Shown: piece by piece, positions 17,966 to 23,885 of the stretch
How positions within the stretch are numbered: the stretch's first letter is position 1
Layout of the letters: each line of letters starts with the position of its first letter
NCBI GenBank assembly: GCA_025146925.1
Contig: CP102260.1
Span: 449,001-513,000 of the forward strand
DNA: 64,000 nt
Source: [Bacteroides] pectinophilus
GTDB taxonomy: Bacteria > Bacillota > Clostridia > Lachnospirales > Lachnospiraceae
Direction: 5' to 3'
Translations under genes and position numbers: made by a program
The notes under the pieces: generated by a model
What the model saw: the letters and a program-made list of their open reading frames with translations, nothing else
Told to the model about the DNA's origin: nothing
Databases searched by the model: none

Positions 17966-18718
17966 TTGCTGGAAACAACGCAAATAAAGCAGCGTTTACC
18001 GTTTATTGATTTGATAAGAGGTATGACCATTATTGAAATGATTTCGTATCATTTCTTATGGGATTTAGTTTATCTGTATAATGCAGATATTCCATGGTAT
18101 AAGTCCCACGGTGCCTATATTTGGCAGCAATCCATTTGCTGGACTTTTATTTTGCTAGCTGGGTTCAGCTGGCATTTAGGAAAAAAACACATGAAAAGGG
18201 GATTGTGGGCGTTTGGTGGTGGTGTGGTCGTTTCGCTCGTTACCGCCATAGTTCTTTCCAATGATCGGGTGCGCTTCGGTGTTCTAACGCTTATCGGCAG
18301 CTGTATTTTGATATGGATTTTACTGGATAAGGTTCTGAAAAAAATCCCGGCTGGGGTTGGGGTAAGCGTTAGTTTTGTGCTATTCCTCATTCTCAGAAGT
18401 TGGACGAAGCAAGACCCTATCCAACTATCTGATAATTTGCTGAATGTTACATGGTTGAAATCGGTATTAGCTTATATTGGATTTCTGCAAACTGGCTTTT
18501 CATCTACCGACTATTTTCCGTTGCTCCCATGGATTTTCTTATTTGCAACAGGATATTTCCTGTACAGTTTCTTACAGGAAAAGGGGCTGATTAACCGGCT
18601 ATTTGGAAAAGGGAAAGTTCCAGGTATTAACTTTTTAGGGAAACATTCGCTTATTATTTACATGATACACCAACCGATCTGCTATGTTGTAGCGTTCTTG
18701 GTTTCCGAGATTTTTTAA
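17966..18718 (+). CDS. DUF1624 membrane protein (heparan-acetyltransferase-like)
   Basis: 250 residues with about seven membrane segments, beginning with the family motif FIDLIRGMTIIEMISYH and ending LGKHSLIIYMIHQP. DUF1624 proteins are related to acyltransferases that move acetyl groups across the membrane onto sugars; the substrate here is unknown. The probable TTG start at 17966 follows AAGGGGTGATG. It ends 28 bases before a strong terminator and is the last gene of the cassette. Confidence 0.8.
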   Translation: MLETTQIKQRLPFIDLIRGMTIIEMISYHFLWDLVYLYNADIPWYKSHGAYIWQQSICWTFILLAGFSWHLGKKHMKRGLWAFGGGVVVSLVTAIVLSNDRVRFGVLTLIGSCILIWILLDKVLKKIPAGVGVSVSFVLFLILRSWTKQDPIQLSDNLLNVTWLKSVLAYIGFLQTGFSSTDYFPLLPWIFLFATGYFLYSFLQEKGLINRLFGKGKVPGINFLGKHSLIIYMIHQPICYVVAFLVSEIF

Positions 18719-18746
18719 TATTGAGCCGTTGATCGGTGGAGTAAAC

Positions 18747-18783
18747 AAGAAAGGAAGCCCCCAAAAAGGGGGCTTCCTTTCTT
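18747..18783 (+). terminator. Terminator of the inserted cassette
   Basis: Perfect 16-base stem (18747-18762 with 18768-18783) containing GGAAGCCCCC/GGGGGCTTCC and an A5 loop, with T-rich 3' side. Confidence 0.85.
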
Positions 18784-18830
18784 TAATATCGGCAAATGTG
18801 TTTATTTTTGATTATCACAGTTTGTAGCCG

Positions 18831-19553
18831 GTGATGTATGCAAATTTTGCTCCACTTATTACAGCCACACTTACTGTTGCCATCTTCTTACTTTCATTGC
18901 TTTCATTGAAGACGAAAGGTGTTCTCAAAGCATTGTTTGTCCTTTCCATTATTACGGTAAATATCTCAAAAGGTATTGAAACCAAGCCATATAATGCAGA
19001 GAGGCTAAAAGGTTATCTGCCAGAACTTAGGGGGATGACGGTTAAAAAGCCGGAAGAATTCCTTCCAAGAATGCGTGAAATTTTTGCTGAATGTGGAGTC
19101 GCTTTTGTCTTGTTACCACATTTGAAAAATTCAGGTGTGAATGGTGCTGTTAAATGGGTATCAGAGGATAGAGTAGTACTTGCAATGAATAATAGAGGGT
19201 TAGATGCAGATAAATTCTGGTTCTCATTATTCCATGAAATTAAACACGTACTGCAGCAAAAAATAAAAACTGTATTTATTAGCAGCACAGTTGAAGAAAT
19301 GAAGGATATTAATAATAAATTGGAAATTGAAGCAGATAAGTTTGCAATGAACTATTTGATTCCACCGGCAGATTATAAAAGACTGGCTCCAACAAAATAT
19401 ACTTCAGATGATGAAATTGTTGAATTTGCAAAAAGCATAGGAATACATCCGGGAATTGTAGCTGGAAGATTGCAGCATGAAGGAATCATTGCGCAGAATA
19501 GATGTTCAAAGTTAAAAGAAAAGTATGTAATTGAAATAAAGCATATTGCATAA
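18831..19553 (+). pseudogene. Chimeric reading frame: membrane-protein tail fused to HigA/ImmA-IrrE-type C-terminal half
   Basis: 240 codons open without frameshift. Codons 4 to about 45 are the distal half of the split membrane protein (ANFAPLITATLTVAIF...). From about SKGIETKPYNAERLKGYLPE onward the sequence is the C-terminal ImmA/IrrE-like domain of HigA-type antitoxins, with the metallopeptidase-like motif FHEIKHVLQQ and a helical end. The N-terminal XRE domain that such proteins normally have is missing. There is no ribosome binding site before GTG 18831, so expression is doubtful. Two separate rearrangements are implied: the cassette insertion and a deletion that made the fusion. Confidence 0.7.
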
Positions 19554-19580
19554 AATGGATTATAGGGGAGTTGTGAAATA

Positions 19581-19618
19581 CGATACCCCTATTTTAGTGT
19601 TATACAAAAGGGGTATCG
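19581..19618. repeat. Perfect 10-bp inverted repeat
   Basis: CGATACCCCT (19581-19590) and AGGGGTATCG (19609-19618) around 18 bases. No U tract follows, so it is not an ordinary terminator. It may be a protein-binding site or the end of a former element. Confidence 0.5.
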
Positions 19619-19732
19619 AAAAATGACCTGCTTATACATTGAATGAAAAAGTGCGGAGAAGGTGCTGCTATGGGGCCTTTTTGCCTGTAAGTAAGCGCAT
19701 AGTTTCAGGGTATAAAAAGCCAATTCCACGCA

Positions 19733-19780
19733 TTGCGTATTGCATTGCTCTGTGTTATAATTATAAAAACACGCAATACG
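19733..19780 (+). promoter_or_regulatory. Promoter and inverted-repeat operator of the XRE gene
   Basis: TTGCGT (19733-19738), 17 bases, TATAAT (19756-19761). CGTATTGC (19736-19743) and its inverted copy GCAATACG (19773-19780) overlap the -35 and follow the start point, which suits self-repression by the adjacent XRE protein. Confidence 0.65.
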
Positions 19781-19790
19781 AGGTGGTAAT

Positions 19791-20027
19791 ATGGATTTAG
19801 CTAAGAAGATAAAAGAATTAAGAGAAAGTATAGGAATGTCACGCAAAGAGTTTTCTGAGCATACTGGCATTCCTGTTCGTACATTAGAGGACTGGGAAGC
19901 AGCAAGAAGAACTCCTCCGGAATATATACCCAGACTTATTGCTTATCAGCTAAAATATGAAGAGTTGGTGGGAAATTCAGTTGATTGTGCCGAATCCGAC
20001 GCCTTAAGATATCACAGGAGAAATTAA
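19791..20027 (+). CDS. Small XRE-family regulator
   Basis: 78 residues. Helix-turn-helix LRESIGMSRKEFSEHTGIPVRTLEDWEAARR in the style of short regulators on Clostridia integrative elements. The last 17 residues (from about NSVDCAE) do not look like the usual charged tail of the family, so the 3' end may have been replaced during the rearrangements around it. It has its own promoter and an inverted-repeat operator, and AGGTGG as ribosome binding site. Confidence 0.7.
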   Translation: MDLAKKIKELRESIGMSRKEFSEHTGIPVRTLEDWEAARRTPPEYIPRLIAYQLKYEELVGNSVDCAESDALRYHRRN

Positions 20028-20040
20028 TTTGATGAGGCCG

Positions 20041-20229
20041 GTAAACTGAAGCCATTCTATGATAAATACAAAAAATGGAAATAATGCCAATAACAGCATC
20101 AAAGTCAAATGCGGTTAAACAATTGCAAAAGTTATTGGAATGTGAAAAAGCCATTTCTTTTGGTGACGGGAAAATGATATAGATATGTTTAAAATGTCAG
20201 ACAGGAGCTATGTCGGGCAGAGAGATTGA
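20041..20229 (+). pseudogene. Remnant of a Cof-type HAD hydrolase
   Basis: Translated in two frames the stretch gives MEIMPITASKSNAVKQLQKL, then AISFGDGK and, after one missing base at about 20170, DIDMFKMSDRSY. These are the C-terminal motifs of Cof-like HAD phosphatases (GDGxNDxxM). The rest of the gene is absent on both sides. It marks the right edge of the rearranged region. Confidence 0.75.
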
Positions 20230-20242
20230 GAGGTTATATTAT

Positions 20243-20677
20243 ATGAGACATATACGCAGGATATTAATTATGGCCGGTCTGCTGGTGATGTTTGCAGTAG
20301 CGGGCTGCGGTGCAGAACTCCTTGACAATACGGATACATCAGCTGTCAGCAGCACCCTGACACAGAGTGACGAATCACAGACAGCGGCAGGTAATGTAAA
20401 GATATCGCAGCATCTTACTTTCAGAAGCCGGAGGCTTTTGGAGGAGCACTATAAGAAGCATGGCAGGGAGATGGGATTTGCCAGTCCGGAAGAGTATCAG
20501 AGTGCAGCAGCGGCAGTCGTCCTGAATTCAGAGGCACTTCACAAGACAGAAGCTGAAGATGGAGATGATGTATATTATATTGAAAGCACGAACGAATTTG
20601 TAGTTGTATCAGCTGACGGCTATATAAGGACATATTTTAAGCCGGACAGCGGTATAAGATACTATAACAGGCAGTAG
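20243..20677 (+). CDS. Lipoprotein with a toxin-like nuclease-fold domain
   Basis: 144 residues. A lipoprotein signal peptide ending in the lipobox VAGC (Cys about residue 22), a short Ser/Thr/Asp-rich spacer and a 90-residue domain with EEHYKKHGREMGF, TEAEDGDDVYYIESTNEFVV and DGYIRTYFKPDSG. This pattern resembles the C-terminal domain of bacterial polymorphic toxins and phage proteins that are thought to adopt a barnase/EndoU/RelE-like RNase fold. ATG 20243 follows GAGAGGT. Whether it is a nuclease, and why it would be lipid-anchored outside the cell, is unknown. It is the first chromosomal gene after the rearranged region. Confidence 0.6.
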   Translation: MRHIRRILIMAGLLVMFAVAGCGAELLDNTDTSAVSSTLTQSDESQTAAGNVKISQHLTFRSRRLLEEHYKKHGREMGFASPEEYQSAAAAVVLNSEALHKTEAEDGDDVYYIESTNEFVVVSADGYIRTYFKPDSGIRYYNRQ

Positions 20678-20692
20678 TATTATATGAGACGG

Positions 20693-21667
20693 TTACATGC
20701 GGTACCCCATCTTTTTTATTGTGTTGATATCTTCATCTATGGAAATGCCTTTAACGGTGAGCATATCTCCGGTAATTGCTGCATTAGAGCCTGAATGAAA
20801 ACATGAAAAGCCACTGTCGCTAAGGTAATCGCGTCCGGCAGCAAGACGTATGTACTGTCTTGGCAGTATGAACCGGTAGACTGCGATTATGCGGCGTACT
20901 TCATCACGTGTAAGAACCGGTGTCTCTCCAAAAGGTGTTCCGGGAACAGGATCGAGCATGTTGACAGGGACTGACTGTACATCAAGCGAACGCAGCGTCA
21001 GAGCCATATCAATGCGGTCTTCCGTCGTCTCACCAACACCGAATATACCACCGCTGCATACCTCAAGACCTGCTTCACGGGCTGCACGGATTGTTGCAAT
21101 CTTTTCATCGTAGGTGTGGCTTGTGCAGAGTGTCGGGAAATAACGTCTTGATGTCTCAAGATTATTATGGATTCGTGCAACTCCTGCTTCTTTAAGCCTG
21201 CGAAGCTGGTCCGGCTTAAGAAGACCAAAAGAGGTACATACTGTAAGATGTGTATCACGGCATATGCGGCTGATACCTTCACAGATATAGGCAATGTCGC
21301 TGTCACTCACACGTCTGCCGGTTGAAACAAGACAGTAATGCCTGATTCCGTCAATGTTACGTAATTGGGCATTGGCAGCGAGCTCATCGGGCGATATCAT
21401 TGAGTGCGCAGGAACAGGAATCTGGGCACATGATGACTGTGCACAATAGCGGCAGTTCTCAGAACAGCGGCCGCCCTTTACGCTTATGACGGCACACATA
21501 TCGAAGTCATTGTCAAAAAAGTGACGCTGTATCTCATCGGCAGCGCGGCACAGCTCATCAAGGCGGCTGTCTGGAGTATCCGCAAGCAGAAGTGCTTCGT
21601 CTCTGCTTATGGAATATCCGTCAATAACTTTATCTTTTAATTCATTAATCATATCTGCTTTAATCAT
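20693..21667 (-). CDS. bioB: Biotin synthase
   Basis: 324 residues. Radical SAM enzyme that inserts sulfur into dethiobiotin. The [4Fe-4S]-binding motif is CSENCRYC, followed by the family segments LVSTGRR, HNLETSRRYF, CSGGIFGVGET and VPVNMLDPVPGTP. Length and motifs are those of an active BioB. It diverges from bioY across a 210-base region with a BirA-type palindrome and a 14-bp tandem repeat. No other biotin synthesis gene is in the window, so this locus may combine salvage of dethiobiotin with uptake. Confidence 0.95.
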   Translation of the reverse strand: MIKADMINELKDKVIDGYSISRDEALLLADTPDSRLDELCRAADEIQRHFFDNDFDMCAVISVKGGRCSENCRYCAQSSCAQIPVPAHSMISPDELAANAQLRNIDGIRHYCLVSTGRRVSDSDIAYICEGISRICRDTHLTVCTSFGLLKPDQLRRLKEAGVARIHNNLETSRRYFPTLCTSHTYDEKIATIRAAREAGLEVCSGGIFGVGETTEDRIDMALTLRSLDVQSVPVNMLDPVPGTPFGETPVLTRDEVRRIIAVYRFILPRQYIRLAAGRDYLSDSGFSCFHSGSNAAITGDMLTVKGISIDEDINTIKKMGYRM

Positions 21668-21695
21668 ATTTATTGATATTTCTCCAAATCTGTCA

Positions 21696-21750
21696 ATTAT
21701 AAGGGTACTGACTGTCTAAGACTAACTGTCTAAGACTAACGGTCTAAGAC
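21696..21750 (-). promoter_or_regulatory. Candidate bioB promoter with 14-bp tandem repeats
   Basis: On the minus strand TATAAT lies at 21701-21696. Upstream of it the plus-strand unit ACTGTCTAAGACTA is repeated at 21711-21724 and 21725-21738, with a third partial copy (ACGGTCTAAGAC) at 21739-21750. Each unit contains the palindrome GTCTAAGAC. The repeats cover the expected -35 region, which itself is poor. Confidence 0.55.
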
Positions 21751-21791
21751 ATACATATTATAGATGTCGCAGAAGCGTATGTCAATTGCAA

Positions 21792-21843
21792 TGTTAACTA
21801 AAATAAATAATAGGTTGACAATTACATGGCGGGTTAGTATACT
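21792..21843 (+). promoter_or_regulatory. bioY promoter overlapped by a BirA-type operator
   Basis: TTGACA (21815-21820), 17 bases, TATACT (21838-21843). The inverted repeat TGTTAACT (21792-21799), 13 bases, GGTTGACA (21813-21820) resembles the BirA operator of Firmicutes (TTGTTAAC/GTTAACAA halves) and its right half covers the -35. Confidence 0.75.
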
Positions 21844-21877
21844 GTGAACTATCATGAAAATATGTGAGGTAAAACAA

Positions 21878-22435
21878 ATGGATAAGACCACTAATAAAAA
21901 ACCTGCCATCAGCACGCAGTCCCTTGTGACAATGGCTATATTTGCAGCAATACTCAGCGTGTCAGCATATGCAAGTATACCGATTCCGCTTCCAAGCAAT
22001 CCACATATAACACTTCTTAACTTTGTGATTCTGCTTGTGGCGCTGCTGTTTCCGCTTGAACAGTCATTTCTTGTAATACTCGTATGGATGCTCCTTGGAA
22101 TCTTAGGTGTACCTGTATTTATAGCGGGTGGTTCAGGCTTTGGCTACATAATAGGGCCATATGGCGGATACACAGCAACATTCCTTGTTGTTGCAGTTGT
22201 ACTTCCACTAATCAGAGGTAAGAAATATAATCGTATCCGCTACACGGCAGCAGCTATTGTCGGAGTGCTTATAATAGACATACTCGGAATGTTGTGGCTC
22301 ATGCTTCAGAATCATCTGAGCTTAAGTGCCGCATTCCTTGCGGGATTTGTACCGTTTATTCCGCTCGACCTTGTAAAGGCTGTCATTGCGGCACAGATTA
22401 TTCCGCCACTGAGAAGAATTGTTAAGGCAGAATAG
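21878..22435 (+). CDS. bioY: Biotin ECF transporter substrate-binding subunit BioY
   Basis: 185 residues with six membrane segments and the BioY signature GGSGFGYIIGPYGGY near the middle. BioY is the membrane S-component that captures biotin and docks with a shared energy-coupling module (EcfAAT), which is not in the window. ATG 21878 follows GTGAGGT; an in-frame ATG at 21854 has no site. The promoter is overlapped by a BirA-like palindrome, so repression by biotin is likely. A terminator follows at 22474. Confidence 0.93.
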   Translation: MDKTTNKKPAISTQSLVTMAIFAAILSVSAYASIPIPLPSNPHITLLNFVILLVALLFPLEQSFLVILVWMLLGILGVPVFIAGGSGFGYIIGPYGGYTATFLVVAVVLPLIRGKKYNRIRYTAAAIVGVLIIDILGMLWLMLQNHLSLSAAFLAGFVPFIPLDLVKAVIAAQIIPPLRRIVKAE

Positions 22436-22473
22436 ATTAAAACAGCTAACATCATAATAGACTCTCTATAAAG

Positions 22474-22512
22474 AATCAGGTATCGTCAGTGCAGGCGGTG
22501 CCTGATTTTTTT
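22474..22512 (+). terminator. Terminator after bioY
   Basis: AATCAGG (22474-22480) pairs with CCTGATT (22501-22507), followed by a run of six or more T. Confidence 0.75.
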
Positions 22513-22525
22513 GTTTCCTTTTTTG

Positions 22526-22554
22526 TTGCCTGATTGCCGTTGTAAATGTATAAT
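22526..22554 (+). promoter_or_regulatory. metF promoter
   Basis: TTGCCT (22526-22531), 17 bases, TATAAT (22549-22554). Transcription would begin near 22561, giving a leader of about 115 bases that starts almost at the first hairpin of the structured leader. Confidence 0.65.
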
Positions 22555-22569
22555 AATATAGTTATTGCA

Positions 22570-22669
22570 GCTATTGGTGCAGCAGGCACCACGGATAGCC
22601 ATATACTGCAAGCCCGTATATAAAGTCTGGATTGTGGTTTTTACAGCATATTATGCCTGCGGAATGGAG
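22570..22669 (+). promoter_or_regulatory. Structured metF leader, probable pseudoknot next to the ribosome binding site
   Basis: Hairpin 1: GCTATTGGTG (22570-22579) with CACGGATAGC (22590-22599), loop CAGCAGGCAC. Hairpin 2: ATATAC (22601-22606) with GTATAT (22616-22621). Loop bases GCAGGCA (22582-22588) are perfectly complementary to TGCCTGC (22654-22660), which touches the Shine-Dalgarno stretch GGAATGGAG (22661-22669). The same loop and 3' strand recur before the symporter gene at 23886. The family is not one I recognise. Confidence 0.65.
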
Positions 22670-22675
22670 TTTATT

Positions 22676-23542
22676 TTGAAGATTTCACAGATACATCATG
22701 ATAAGAAACAGTCGCTTTCATTCGAGATTTTTCCACCTAAAAAAGAGGAAGATTTTAAAAATATTGACGCAACGCTTGAGATTTTGTGCGACTGCAGACC
22801 GGATTACATAAGTGTTACGTTTGGAGCAGGAGGCAGCTCTAATAATAATAAGACAATACAGCTTGCCAGGAAGATAAAAGAAAAGTATCATGTAGAGCCT
22901 GTTGTGCATCTTACGTGCCTTTGCTATAACAGAGCAGAGATAGACGAATTTGTAAGGGAGCTTACGGCAGAAGGGATAGAGAATATTCTGGCACTGAGAG
23001 GAGACCGCAACCCGGATGTTCCTGCCAAGGAAGATTTTGCGCATGCCAGTGACCTTATTAAGTATCTGAGGGCAACTACAGGAGACAGATTCTGTATAGC
23101 GGGAGCATGTTATCCGGATGTACATCCGGAGACGGGAAATCGTGTCGATGATATTAACAATCTTAAGATTAAGACTGATGCAGGGGCTGATATCCTCATA
23201 TCACAGCTGTTCTTTGATAATGACACATTTCTTCAGTTCGTAAGTGATTGCAGAAGGGCGAGGATTGAAGTGCCTATTGTTCCGGGTATTATGCCATGTA
23301 TTAATGCGGCACAGATTCAGAGAATGGTAACAATGTGCGGTGCTAAGTTCCCTGAGCGTTTCCGGAAGCTTATACGCAAATACGGTGATAATAAAGACGC
23401 ACTTTTTGATGCAGGAATGGCATACTGCCAGAGCCAGATAATTGAGCTTCTTGCATCTGATGTCGATGGTGTACACCTGTATACAATGAATAATGTAAAG
23501 GTCGCAAAGCGTCTCACTGAAGGCATAAAGAATATAATTTAA
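22676..23542 (+). CDS. metF: 5,10-methylenetetrahydrofolate reductase
   Basis: About 288 residues of a TIM-barrel flavoenzyme that makes 5-methyltetrahydrofolate for methionine synthesis. Family motifs are FEIFPPK, SVTFGAGGSS, LALRGDR and the C-terminal GVHLYTMNN. The likely start is TTG 22676, six bases after AATGGAG, in the same sequence context as the symporter start downstream; the ATG at 22664 lies inside that site and the frame is open upstream into the leader. A structured leader precedes it, so translation may be regulated. No terminator is obvious before the next promoter. Confidence 0.93.
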   Translation: MKISQIHHDKKQSLSFEIFPPKKEEDFKNIDATLEILCDCRPDYISVTFGAGGSSNNNKTIQLARKIKEKYHVEPVVHLTCLCYNRAEIDEFVRELTAEGIENILALRGDRNPDVPAKEDFAHASDLIKYLRATTGDRFCIAGACYPDVHPETGNRVDDINNLKIKTDAGADILISQLFFDNDTFLQFVSDCRRARIEVPIVPGIMPCINAAQIQRMVTMCGAKFPERFRKLIRKYGDNKDALFDAGMAYCQSQIIELLASDVDGVHLYTMNNVKVAKRLTEGIKNII

Positions 23543-23560
23543 TATTGAATAATAATTCAT

Positions 23561-23588
23561 TTTACTTTAAAATGTATTTTTATATAAT
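23561..23588 (+). promoter_or_regulatory. Promoter of the symporter leader
   Basis: TTTACT (23561-23566), 16 bases, TATAAT (23583-23588); start near 23594-23596, at the base of the first structured region. Confidence 0.6.
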
Positions 23589-23595
23589 GATACCA

Positions 23596-23705
23596 GGGTC
23601 AAAAGGTATAAACCCACATGAGCTTGCTCATAGGTGGGTAGGATTGTGGGAGTGCGAATCACGGAACAATCCACAGGTATCAAAGTCGGGGCTTTTGACC
23701 CCGAC
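23596..23705 (+). promoter_or_regulatory. Multi-helix leader with mutually exclusive stems
   Basis: GGGTCAAAAG (23596-23605) can pair with CTTTTGACCC (23692-23701), closing over two hairpins: CCCACATGAGC...GCTCATAGGTGGG (23613-23638) and GGATTGT...ACAATCC (23641-23672). The 3' strand of the closing stem is also part of a compact hairpin GTCGGGG-CTTTTGA-CCCCGAC (23685-23705). The two pairings exclude each other, as in riboswitches. I could not match it to a known class. Confidence 0.5.
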
Positions 23706-23743
23706 ATCATATAATGCGATTTAATATTCGCGGAATGGAGATA

Positions 23744-23779
23744 GTGTAAAAAATCAGATTGATATCTGATTTTTTACAC
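23744..23779 (+). terminator. Perfect 16-bp hairpin inside the symporter leader
   Basis: GTGTAAAAAATCAGAT (23744-23759) pairs with the inverted copy at 23764-23779 around a TGAT loop. The 3' arm contains T6. It follows a Shine-Dalgarno-like CGGAATGGAGATA with no gene behind it, and lies just before the second structured leader. Confidence 0.55.
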
Positions 23780-23780
23780 G

Positions 23781-23879
23781 GCTGTTTGTGCAGCAGGCGC
23801 CACAAACAGCATCTATCGCAGAGCCAAATCTGATATTTGGCTCGCGGTTCCTCCAGCACTTTGTGCCTGCGGAATGGAG
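23781..23879 (+). promoter_or_regulatory. Second copy of the pseudoknot leader, before the symporter gene
   Basis: Hairpin 1: GCTGTTTGTG (23781-23790) with CACAAACAGC (23801-23810), perfect, loop CAGCAGGCGC. Hairpin 2: GAGCCAAAT (23821-23829) with ATTTGGCTC (23835-23843). Loop bases GCAGGC (23793-23798) are complementary to GCCTGC (23865-23870), directly followed by GGAATGGAG (23871-23879) and ATG 23886. The stems differ in sequence from the metF copy, but loop and 3' strand are kept. Confidence 0.65.
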
Positions 23880-23885
23880 ATTAAT

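Larger units (their letters stand above)
17582..18836 (+). mobile_element. 1.25 kb inserted cassette with two genes and a terminator
   Basis: The two halves of one membrane-protein gene flank this segment. Its left edge is within GGCTATG (to about 17582) and its right edge within GATGTATGC (from about 18837); TATG is present at both junctions and may be a 4-base target duplication. It carries a plasmid-type DNA-binding/coiled-coil gene, a DUF1624 membrane acyltransferase-like gene and a strong terminator. No transposase and no clear terminal inverted repeats were seen. It is richer in G+C than its surroundings. Confidence 0.65.

Noticed and set aside
23695-23715. TTGACC and TATAAT as a promoter inside the symporter leader
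   Set aside because: The spacer is only nine bases.
23596-23879. Glycine, tetrahydrofolate, SAM or purine riboswitch upstream of the symporter
   Set aside because: The conserved core sequences of those classes as I know them were looked for and not found; a formal covariance search would be needed to exclude them.
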